Origin: Pseudomonadota bacterium
Lineage (GTDB): Bacteria > Pseudomonadota > Gammaproteobacteria > Xanthomonadales > Rhodanobacteraceae
Assembly (NCBI GenBank): GCA_021798675.1
Contig: JAJZGE010000060.1
Span: 1-7,985, forward strand
Length of the DNA stretch: 7,985 bases
Direction of reading: 5' to 3'
This document shows positions 1 through 5,366 of the stretch, one piece after another. Every line of letters begins with the position of its first letter. Position 1 is the stretch's first letter. Under the pieces are notes generated by a model that saw only the letters and a list, made by a program, of their open reading frames with translations, was not told the origin of the DNA and did not search any database. The translations under genes and the position numbers were made by a program.

Positions 1-435
1 CAGGTCGCCATCGGCGTGGGCTTCCAGCAGTCGCTCGGCGCAGGCATCTTCGGCGGTGCCGGGCTGCTGCTGCAGCGGATCAGCGGCAACGGCACCGCGT
101 GGCTGGAACTCTCCGGCGAACTCATCAAGAAGGACCTGGCGCCCGGCGAGACGCTGCGCGTGCATCCCGGCCACGTCGGCGCGTTCCAGGCCTCGGTGAA
201 TTTCCAGATCACCACCGTGCCCGGCATCAAGAACGCCCTGTTCGGCGGCGACGGCATCTTCCTCGCCTCGCTCACCGGCCCCGGCACGGTATGGCTGCAG
301 ACCCTGCCGATTTCGCGCCTGGCGCACCAGATCGCCGAGTACATGCCGGGCGAAGGCAACCGCGCGGCATCCGCCGGCATCGGCGCCGGCCTTCTCGGTG
401 GCGTCATCGGTTCGGTGCTGGGCAACAACAACTAG
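1..435 (+). CDS. AIM24/TIGR00266 family protein, C-terminal part (5' truncated by window)
   Basis: The frame is open from base 1 and ends at TAG 433-435, giving the last 144 residues; the true start lies outside the window. The fragment shows the repetitive Gly-rich beta-strand pattern of the AIM24 (DUF124, TIGR00266) family: GVGFQQSLGAGIFGGAGL, then a block around LSGELIKKDLAPGETLRVHPGHV, then FGGDGIFLASLTGPGTVWLQ. Full-length members are usually about 220-270 residues, so roughly the N-terminal half is missing. The tail GIGAGLLGGVIGSVLGNNN resembles a short glycine-zipper segment, which could touch a membrane or drive self-assembly; that is inference. The bacterial family has no settled biochemical function, and the yeast namesake is a mitochondrial inner-membrane protein. 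A strong hairpin 80 bp downstream closes its transcript. Family assignment is from recognised sequence, without a search. Confidence 0.87.
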   Translation, partial: QVAIGVGFQQSLGAGIFGGAGLLLQRISGNGTAWLELSGELIKKDLAPGETLRVHPGHVGAFQASVNFQITTVPGIKNALFGGDGIFLASLTGPGTVWLQTLPISRLAHQIAEYMPGEGNRAASAGIGAGLLGGVIGSVLGNNN

Positions 436-515
436 CCATCAACGGCAACCCGCCGGGCGCCGCCGGACGATCGCGCGGCGGCCCGCGGCCACTGTTCCGC
501 CACGTCCCTCCCTCG

Positions 516-539
516 GAAGGCCGCCGCAAGGCGGCCTTC
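516..539 (+). terminator. Intrinsic-terminator-like hairpin after the AIM24 gene
   Basis: The sequence contains a perfect 10-bp stem, GAAGGCCGCC (516-525) pairing with GGCGGCCTTC (530-539), closed by a GCAA (GNRA) tetraloop at 526-529. It lies 80 bp after the AIM24 stop. No long T-run follows (ATGCATCG), but the descending stem ends in CCTTC, as is common for terminators in very GC-rich genomes. It separates the AIM24 transcript from the promoter at 628. Confidence 0.75.
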
Positions 540-627
540 ATGCATCGCGCCGGCGACAAGGAGCGCCCAGGCGCGCGATACCCCGCGCGCCACGTCGTGC
601 GGGCCCGGGCCGGGCCATCCAAACGCG

Positions 628-656
628 TTGACAGCCCCTCCGGCCGCAACTACAGT
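628..656 (+). promoter_or_regulatory. Sigma-70 promoter, TTGACA-N17-TACAGT
   Basis: A perfect -35 TTGACA (628-633) is separated by exactly 17 bp from TACAGT (651-656), which matches the -10 consensus at 4 of 6 positions. Transcription would start near 662-664. It lies after the terminator hairpin at 516-539 and points at the porin, whose ATG is about 510 nt downstream. A complete TTGACA with optimal spacing is uncommon by chance in DNA this GC-rich. If real, it implies a very long 5' leader or a separate small RNA. Confidence 0.6.
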
Positions 657-661
657 GCGCG

Positions 662-1025
662 CGCCTTCAGCCCGGCTGATGGCTTCTATGGCCACCTCCC
701 AGCGAGCAATGGACAGTTATCCCAGTCGATGCGCCGATGTCCGCGAACCGTGGCGGACACCGGCGTTGCACAACCCGGTGAACGCCTGCGACCGCCTGCG
801 GTCGGCCCGCGCCTTCCTCGACTGAGGAACCCGGGCCGCCTCCATGCGCCGCCGGCGCATGCAGAAAGGCGAGCCCACCGTGCTCAACCACCTCCCATCC
901 CCGACGCCAACGCGTCGCTGCCACACCGCCGGGCGCCGTCTCGCCAGGCGCCGTTCCCTGTGCGCCTGTCGCCTGCCGGCCACATGCGTGCGGCACGATC
1001 CCACCGAAAACCACGGAGGCCCCTG
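662..1025 (+). ncRNA. Candidate structured 5' leader RNA of the porin gene (unrecognised class)
   Basis: No conventional gene is visible between 540 and 1025, but the stretch after the promoter contains consecutive perfect inverted repeats: 738-744/753-759 (TGTCCGC/GCGGACA), 762-767/781-786 (GGCGTT/AACGCC), 789-794/799-804 (CGACCG/CGGTCG), 814-819/824-829 (TTCCTC/GAGGAA), 902-907/912-917 (CGACGC/GCGTCG) and 932-937/947-952 (GGCGCC twice). The largest is a two-tier hairpin. Its outer stem is 833-841 with 867-876 (one bulged A at 872) and its inner 8-bp stem is 843-850 with 854-861. I compared it from memory with cobalamin, TPP, FMN, SAM/SAH, glycine, guanidine, fluoride, yybP-ykoY, RNase P, 6S and tmRNA signatures and recognised none. 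GC-rich DNA makes short hairpins by chance, so functional status is an inference. It could also be a free-standing sRNA. Confidence 0.33.
1015..1019 (+). promoter_or_regulatory. Strong Shine-Dalgarno GGAGG for the small ORF at 1026
   Basis: GGAGG sits 6 nt before ATG 1026, an optimal spacing, and it is the best ribosome-binding site between the AIM24 gene and the porin. The porin's own site (ACGGA at 1160-1164, 8 nt before its ATG) is clearly weaker. GGAGGC 1015-1020 is perfectly complementary to GCCTCC 838-843 upstream, so it could be masked in the RNA. Confidence 0.5.
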
Positions 1026-1121
1026 ATGCCCAGCGACAGTCGACCTCCGCCTGCGCCCTGCCCGGCGCACACCTGCCGATTTCACCCCCGGACCGCGGCG
1101 TCCGGCGCGATGCACCGCTGA
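1026..1121 (+). CDS. Putative 31-aa proline-rich leader peptide (uORF of the porin)
   Basis: ATG 1026 to TGA 1119-1121 encodes 31 residues. Near the N-terminus is a proline- and cysteine-containing stretch, RPPPAPCPAHTC (residues 6-17), and the tail is basic. I do not recognise the peptide. The evidence that it is translated is the optimal GGAGG 6 nt upstream and its position 51 nt before the porin ATG on the same strand, downstream of the promoter. A PPP run is a known EF-P-dependent ribosome-slowing motif. Proline-rich uORFs control some metal-responsive genes, such as mgtL in Salmonella and the copper-responsive CruR/CutF-type uORFs ahead of outer-membrane receptors or oxidases. That makes a regulatory leader peptide plausible, but no homology is claimed. 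An inverted repeat CCGGAC/GTCCGG (1088-1093/1100-1105) lies over its 3' end. The frame is open upstream only because of base composition. Confidence 0.35.
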   Translation: MPSDSRPPPAPCPAHTCRFHPRTAASGAMHR

Positions 1122-1172
1122 CAGACCGGCCTGCATCCGCCTTCGCCCGCCCGGCCATCACGGATCCAAGCC

Positions 1173-2534
1173 ATGTTCAAGCACCTCCTCCGCCCGCGCG
1201 TCGCCGCCTTTACGCTCGCCATCGCCTGCCTGACCGCCGGCACGCTCGCGCCGGTTGGCAATGCCCGCGCCGCCGACGCCCCACTGTTCATTCCGCAGTG
1301 GCTGGGCGCGCAATACACCTTCATCGACCAGCACCAGTCCTCGCTGCATTCGCCCTATGCCGGCGCGCTGAGCCTGCGCGCGCAGGGTGACACGGCCCGT
1401 TCGGATACCTTCGGCGCCTATTTCGGCGTCGCCCTGCCCGCCCGCCTGCAGTTCTACGTCGACGTGGAGATGTTCAAGGGCGGCGGCGTCAGCGGCGGCT
1501 CCGGCCTGGGCGGCGGCGTCAACGGCGACGTGATCCGCTCCGGCAGCGGCGGCAACAGCAAGCGCGCCTACGTGGCACGCCGCTATCTGCGCTGGACGCT
1601 GCCGCTGGGCGGCGGCACGGCAGCGGTGACGCGCGCGCAGGACCAGCTGCCCGGCCAGCAAGCCGCGCAGCGGCTCGAAGTGAAGCTGGGCAAGATGTCG
1701 GTGGGCGACGATTTCGATCGCAACCGCTACGCCAACAGCGCACGCACCCAGTTCATGAACTGGGCGCTGATCAACGGCACCGCCTGGGACTTCGCCGCCG
1801 ATACCCACGGCTATACGGATGGCCTGGTGCTGGCCCTGGTCGAGCCCGGCTGGCGGCTGCGCTATGGCGTGTACCGCATGCCGGTGATGGCGAACGGGCA
1901 GACCCTGGTCAGCTCGCTGCGCCGTGCGCGCGGCGAGCAGGTGCAGCTCACCCTGCAGCCCGATCCGGACGGCTGGGCCCTGCGCCTGCTGGCCTTCCGC
2001 AACATCGCCGCGATGGGCGTGTACCGCAACGCGCTGGCGCAGGCCGAGGCCGGTGGCGGCGTGCCGGTGGTGCAGTCCGACGACCGCCCGGGCCGGCACA
2101 AGTACGGCTACGCACTCAACGGCGAACTGCCGCTGGCCGACGGCGGCGATACCGGGCTGTTCTTCCGCGCCGGCTGGAACGATGGCCGCACCGAGTCGTT
2201 CGCCTACACCGAGGTCGACCGCACGCTCTCGGCCGGCATGCAGCTATCCGGCGCGCACTGGGCTCGACCGACCGACCATCTCGGCCTGGCCCTGGTGGCG
2301 AACGGCCTGTCGCCGGACCACCGTGCCTACCTCGCGGCAGGCGGCAGCGGCTTCCTGCTGGGCGACGGCGCGTTGAACTATGCGCAGGAGGAAATCGCCG
2401 AGCTGTACTACAGCTACGCCCCCTTCGCCCATGTCACTTTCAGCCCCGACCTGCAGTGGATCCGCAACCCCGGCTACAACCGCGACCGTGGCCCGGTGAC
2501 GTTTGCGGGGGTGCGGGCGCACCTGGAGTTCTGA
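1173..2534 (+). CDS. OprB-like carbohydrate-selective outer-membrane porin
   Basis: The 453-residue protein begins with a Sec signal peptide: basic MFKHLLRPR, a hydrophobic core, and likely cleavage after A33 in ARA|ADAP. The mature part alternates polar and hydrophobic residues as in a beta-barrel. It ends in the aromatic outer-membrane signature HLEF with a terminal Phe, recognised by the BAM machinery. Segments such as YGVYRMPVMANG (231-242), EEIAELYYSYAPF (406-418) and FSPDLQWIRNPG (423-434) resemble the OprB/PF04966 family, which forms substrate-selective channels for sugars and some other small solutes. Length is normal for the family. A Gly-rich loop (103-118) arises from a short tandem repeat. 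The start is ATG 1173, with a weak ACGGA site 8 nt upstream. It appears monocistronic, behind a long leader with a small ORF and ahead of a hairpin at 2677. No transport or sugar-metabolism gene adjoins it, so the substrate cannot be read from context. Confidence 0.84.
   Translation: MFKHLLRPRVAAFTLAIACLTAGTLAPVGNARAADAPLFIPQWLGAQYTFIDQHQSSLHSPYAGALSLRAQGDTARSDTFGAYFGVALPARLQFYVDVEMFKGGGVSGGSGLGGGVNGDVIRSGSGGNSKRAYVARRYLRWTLPLGGGTAAVTRAQDQLPGQQAAQRLEVKLGKMSVGDDFDRNRYANSARTQFMNWALINGTAWDFAADTHGYTDGLVLALVEPGWRLRYGVYRMPVMANGQTLVSSLRRARGEQVQLTLQPDPDGWALRLLAFRNIAAMGVYRNALAQAEAGGGVPVVQSDDRPGRHKYGYALNGELPLADGGDTGLFFRAGWNDGRTESFAYTEVDRTLSAGMQLSGAHWARPTDHLGLALVANGLSPDHRAYLAAGGSGFLLGDGALNYAQEEIAELYYSYAPFAHVTFSPDLQWIRNPGYNRDRGPVTFAGVRAHLEF
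1478..1527 (+). repeat. Imperfect 30-bp-period repeat inside the porin gene
   Basis: The 20 bases at 1478-1497 recur at 1508-1527 with one mismatch (GTCAGC versus GTCAAC). Period is 30 bp, or 10 codons, so the frame is kept. It encodes GGGVSGG and GGGVNGD, a Gly-rich segment that is probably an extracellular or constriction loop of the barrel. Confidence 0.7.
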
Positions 2535-2620
2535 GGCGCCGCCGCTTTCCACGCTGTTCGGGAAGAGCCGTTCCCTGCGCCAGCCGCAGAGCGGTTTCGA
2601 GCGCCTGCCAACGCGCAGGT

Positions 2621-2951
2621 GCGGGAGCAAGATCAAAAGCAAGCGTTGCAAGCTCGCGGCGCTTTGCATGTTGCTTCTGGCGCGCACGATGCGCGCCAGC
2701 TTTTCCGGGGCCCCTGCGCGGTGGTGAGGCGACGACGAGCAGGCCGCGCAGCGGGCAGCGCCATGGAGGGCGATGCCTTTTCGACCGGGCAGGAGCCCGG
2801 CCGAAAGCCCGGCACAGTCTCACGCACCCGCAGGGCAGGAGGCCCGGAGAGCGCTGCCTCGGGGTGGCCCTTTTCTTTGGTGACTCTCTCTCTTTGGCCT
2901 CAAGAGAAAAGTGACTCGGCCACCGGCAGGTGGACGAAGCGACTTTGTCGC
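2621..2951. repeat. Probable dispersed Xanthomonadales intergenic repeat
   Basis: The 451-bp convergent gap between the porin and the methyltransferase holds no credible gene. Its sequence style changes: GCAAGATCAAAAGCAAGCG near 2627-2645, then CCTTTTCTTTGGTGACTC near 2869-2886, then AGAGAAAAGTGACTCGG near 2904-2919. Arms CTTTTCT (2870-2876) and AGAAAAG (2905-2911) are inverted; TCTTTGG (2874-2880, 2891-2897) and GTGACTC (2880-2886, 2911-2917) are direct repeats. Further hairpins are CCGGGC/GCCCGG (2785-2790/2795-2800), CCACC/GGTGG (2920-2924/2929-2933) and GCGAC/GTCGC (2939-2943/2947-2951). From memory, very similar strings recur many times between genes in Rhodanobacter and Dyella genomes and are often mis-annotated as small proteins. 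The boundaries are approximate, and copy number cannot be judged from one window. Confidence 0.5.
2677..2704 (+). terminator. Intrinsic-terminator-like hairpin downstream of the porin
   Basis: A perfect 9-bp stem, CTGGCGCGC (2677-2685) with GCGCGCCAG (2691-2699), has a 5-nt ACGAT loop and is followed directly by CTTTT (2700-2704). Stem plus T-run fits rho-independent termination on the plus strand, 142 bp after the porin stop. On the opposite strand no T-run follows, so it is not an obvious terminator for the converging methyltransferase. Confidence 0.6.
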
Positions 2952-2985
2952 GACCGATATCGCGTCAATCGCACGAGGCTGCCTG

Positions 2986-3594
2986 CTACGTCGGCATCTG
3001 CGCCCGCTCCAGCGCCGCGATGCGGCGTTCCAGCCGCGGCCCCAGGTAGCAGTGCGAACCGCAGGGCAGCAATCCGGCCTGGCCGAACGCGCGCAGATAC
3101 CACGCCGGCGTGCGCGACACGAAGCCATGCCTGTCGCCTTCCACGTCGTCGCGACTGGTGAACAGCTCGAGGAAGGCGACGCCCTCCAGCATCTCGACGA
3201 TACCGACGAGGCCTGCGCGGATTTCCGCCGGCTTGAGGTAGTGCAACACGTCGCTGCAGACGATCAGGTCGAAGCGGCATTCGAAGCGCAGGTGTTCGAG
3301 TTGACCGAACGTGGCCAGCCCGATGTTGCGGCTGCGGCCGTAGCGCGCCACCACGTATTCGCTGGCATCCAGCCCGCGATAGTCGATGCCTGGCCTGAGC
3401 GCGCGCAGCGGTGCCCGCCAGGCGCCCTCGCCGCAGCCCACGTCGAGCACGTTGCGGATCGGGCGGCCGAGGTAGTACTCGGCCTGCGCTACCGCCATCG
3501 CCACCTTGCGCCGCAGCTCGGCCGGCGAGCCCACCGCATGCGCGGGGCTGCGGTACCACTTGTCGAAATAGGCGCGGTCGTAGGTCTTGGTCAT
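2986..3594 (-). CDS. Class I SAM-dependent methyltransferase
   Basis: The 202-residue protein has the Rossmann-type methyltransferase core. Motif I is VLDVGCGEG (49-57), the SAM-binding glycine loop. An acidic residue follows in YRGLDAS (72-78), where ribose hydroxyls are normally bound. Motif IV-like FDLIVCSDVLHYL (108-120) completes the core. The N-terminus MTKTYDRAYFDKWYR is typical of a small bacterial methyltransferase group whose acceptor is not established. ATG 3594 was chosen because the conserved N-terminus begins there and GGAG lies 7 nt upstream; in-frame extension to 3858 adds only low-complexity Arg-rich sequence that would run into the divergent gene. No signal peptide is seen, so it should be cytoplasmic. 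The substrate is unknown and the neighbours give no hint. It is transcribed divergently from the DUF1800/DUF1501 operon across 173 bp, in which I found no convincing promoter on either strand. Confidence 0.9.
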   Translation of the reverse strand: MTKTYDRAYFDKWYRSPAHAVGSPAELRRKVAMAVAQAEYYLGRPIRNVLDVGCGEGAWRAPLRALRPGIDYRGLDASEYVVARYGRSRNIGLATFGQLEHLRFECRFDLIVCSDVLHYLKPAEIRAGLVGIVEMLEGVAFLELFTSRDDVEGDRHGFVSRTPAWYLRAFGQAGLLPCGSHCYLGPRLERRIAALERAQMPT

Positions 3595-3601
3595 CGTGGC
3601 A

Positions 3602-3605
3602 CTCC
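3602..3605 (-). promoter_or_regulatory. Ribosome-binding site deciding the methyltransferase start
   Basis: Read on the minus strand, GGAG lies 7 nt before ATG 3594-3592. This supports the 202-residue form over the longer in-frame options starting further upstream. Confidence 0.6.
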
Positions 3606-3767
3606 GGCGGGACGCGCATGGTAACCGGCGCGAGGAGGTCGTCCGCGCAAAAAGCTGCGAAAGATGAATCGCCATCGAATCCGCCGGGCGCATCGCCGGG
3701 TCGCGGTCATCCGCGCGCCCCTGCTCGCCGTTGAACCTACCCGACACTCTCGCCGGAGAACGGAAGC

Positions 3768-5357
3768 ATGCCTGCCGCACCGATACGTTGCCTCGGCCTT
3801 GCACTGGGCCTGCTGCTGGGATGCCTGCCCGCGCTGGCCAGCACCGACCAGACCGCACCGCAAGGCATGCCGGTGTCCACCGTCACCGCGAAGGTGGATG
3901 GCCTGAGCCTCTCGGATATCGCCTGGTTGCGCCGCGACGGGTTCGGCCTGGACAGCGCCACCCTGGCGCGCTACCGCGAGCTCGGCCGCACACGCTTCCT
4001 GGACGAGCAACTGGCCGGTGGCGACGACACGCTGCCGCCGCAGGTGGCGGCGCAGATCCGCGCCCTGCCCGTGGTGGATACGCCGCTGCCGCAGCTGTGG
4101 GCGGACTTCCGCGATCGCGAACTGCAGTTCCGGAAGACGCCCGCCGGCCCGGCCAAGGACGCCGCGAAGAAGGCGCTCGGGCAATACCGTCGCGAGCTTT
4201 ACCAGCAGGCCGCCCAGGCCGAGCTGCTGCACGCGGTGTACGGCGGCGACCAGCTCAAGGAACAGCTGGTGTGGTTCTGGCTCAACCACTTCAGCGTCTA
4301 CGCGGACAAGGGCCCGGTGCGCGTGTTCGCCGCCGACTACGAGGAAAACGTGATACGCCCGCACGCGCTGGGCAAGTTCCGCGACCTGGTGATGGCCACG
4401 CTGAAGAGCCCGGCGATGCTGGTGTACCTCGACAACGTGCACAACATCAAGGGCAAGACCAACGAGAACTACGCTCGCGAACTGATGGAGCTGCACACGC
4501 TGGGCGTGGGCTCGGGCTACACGCAGGCCGATGTGCAGCAGCTGATGCGCGTGCTCACCGGCGCCGGCCTGTTGCCGCCGAAGCTGGCGATGCGCGGCGG
4601 GCGTTTCGGCCGCGGGCGGCCCGGCATCGTGCGCGACGGCCTGTTCGCCTTCATTCCGGCCAGGCACGATTTCGGCGACAAGGTGTTCCTCGGCCAGACC
4701 ATCAAGGGCAGCGGCTACGCCGAGATCGAGCAGGCGGTGGACCTGATCGTGCACCAGCCCGCCTGCGCGCACTTCATCTCGCAGCAGCTCGCCGAGTACT
4801 TCATCGCCGACAAGCCCTCGCCCGCGCTGGTGGATGCCATGGCGCGCACCTTCCAGCGCAGCGACGGCGACATCGCGGCCGTGCTGCGCACGATGTTCCT
4901 CTCGAAAGAGGCCGCCGCCGTGGGCGGACACAAGTTCAAGGACCCGATGCGCTTCCTGGTTTCCGCGATGCGGCTGACCTACGACGGCCAGCCCATCCCC
5001 AACGCGGTGCCGCTGGTGAACTGGCTGCGCCAGATGGGCGAGCCGCTGTACGGCCGCATCACGCCGGACGGCTGGCCGCTGGATTCGGCGAGCTGGACCG
5101 GCTCGGGCCAGATGAGCAAGCGCTTCGACTTCGCGCGCGTGATCGGCAGCGGCCGCAACCGGCTGTTCGCGGATGACGGCGGCAACGCCCCGCGCGCGTT
5201 GCCGTCCGGCCCGCCGGACATCCGGGACTCCGCGCTGTACCGCGACGCGATCGCCCCCGTCCTTTCCGACGCCACCCGCGACGCGCTGGCCAAGGCCAGG
5301 TCGCCGATGGAGTGGAACACCTTCCTGCTGTCCTCGCCCGACTTCAACTACCGCTGA
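3768..5357 (+). CDS. DUF1800 family exported protein
   Basis: The 529-residue protein matches DUF1800 (PF08811) in length and motif order: WFWLNHFSVY (169-178), NENYARELMELHTLGVG (232-248), the FIPARHDFGDKVFLG region (295-309), AEYFIADKPSP (342-352), KDPMRFLVSAMRL (391-403), WPLDSASWTG (436-445) and the C-terminal SPDFNYR. The N-terminus is an export signal: a hydrophobic stretch 9-20, with likely Sec cleavage at ALA|STDQ (24/25). A weak lipobox LLGC ending at C19 leaves a lipoprotein form possible. An Arg/Gly-rich insert RGGRFGRGRPG (276-286) is unusual-looking. DUF1800 has no proven activity; it nearly always sits beside DUF1501, as here. Both genes are probably one transcript: only 9 bp separate them, and the downstream ribosome-binding site overlaps this stop codon. 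The start is ATG 3768, preceded by GGAGAACGGAAGC; it places the signal peptide correctly. Confidence 0.93.
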   Translation: MPAAPIRCLGLALGLLLGCLPALASTDQTAPQGMPVSTVTAKVDGLSLSDIAWLRRDGFGLDSATLARYRELGRTRFLDEQLAGGDDTLPPQVAAQIRALPVVDTPLPQLWADFRDRELQFRKTPAGPAKDAAKKALGQYRRELYQQAAQAELLHAVYGGDQLKEQLVWFWLNHFSVYADKGPVRVFAADYEENVIRPHALGKFRDLVMATLKSPAMLVYLDNVHNIKGKTNENYARELMELHTLGVGSGYTQADVQQLMRVLTGAGLLPPKLAMRGGRFGRGRPGIVRDGLFAFIPARHDFGDKVFLGQTIKGSGYAEIEQAVDLIVHQPACAHFISQQLAEYFIADKPSPALVDAMARTFQRSDGDIAAVLRTMFLSKEAAAVGGHKFKDPMRFLVSAMRLTYDGQPIPNAVPLVNWLRQMGEPLYGRITPDGWPLDSASWTGSGQMSKRFDFARVIGSGRNRLFADDGGNAPRALPSGPPDIRDSALYRDAIAPVLSDATRDALAKARSPMEWNTFLLSSPDFNYR

Positions 5358-5366
5358 GGTGACGCC

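Noticed and set aside
709..825. A 38-codon ORF (starting MDSYPSRCADV) early in the porin leader.
   Set aside because: Only a weak AGCGAG precedes it, and the sequence is better described by consecutive perfect inverted repeats. A second leader peptide cannot be excluded, but support is thin.
844..1026. A 60-codon ORF whose TGA overlaps the ATG of the small ORF (TGATG), suggesting translational coupling.
   Set aside because: Its ATG lies inside the 843-861 stem with no Shine-Dalgarno, and the product is Arg/Pro-rich without recognisable features. The overlap may be chance, though it should be rechecked if the leader proves conserved.
99..1121. A 340-codon plus-strand open frame running from inside the AIM24 gene to the end of the small ORF.
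   Set aside because: It overlaps AIM24 out of frame, crosses a terminator hairpin and the promoter, and is Pro/Arg low-complexity. Only its last 31 codons, with their own strong Shine-Dalgarno, are kept as a candidate.
2619..3161. Plus-strand ORF encoding a protein with GWPFSLVTLSLWPQEK in the porin-methyltransferase gap.
   Set aside because: This translation comes from the repeat-like element and runs out of frame into the methyltransferase gene. Similar strings recur as spurious small proteins in related genomes.
3595..3767. Divergent promoters between the methyltransferase and the DUF1800 operon (for example TTGAAC at 3731, or TACCAT on the minus strand).
   Set aside because: Neither has a partner hexamer at 16-18 bp. 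Promoters must exist here or nearby, but I cannot place them.
2986..3858. A longer 290-residue form of the methyltransferase starting at 3858.
   Set aside because: The extra 88 residues are Arg/Ala low-complexity, overlap the start of the divergent DUF1800 gene, and lack a ribosome-binding site. ATG 3594 has GGAG at 7 nt and begins the conserved N-terminus.
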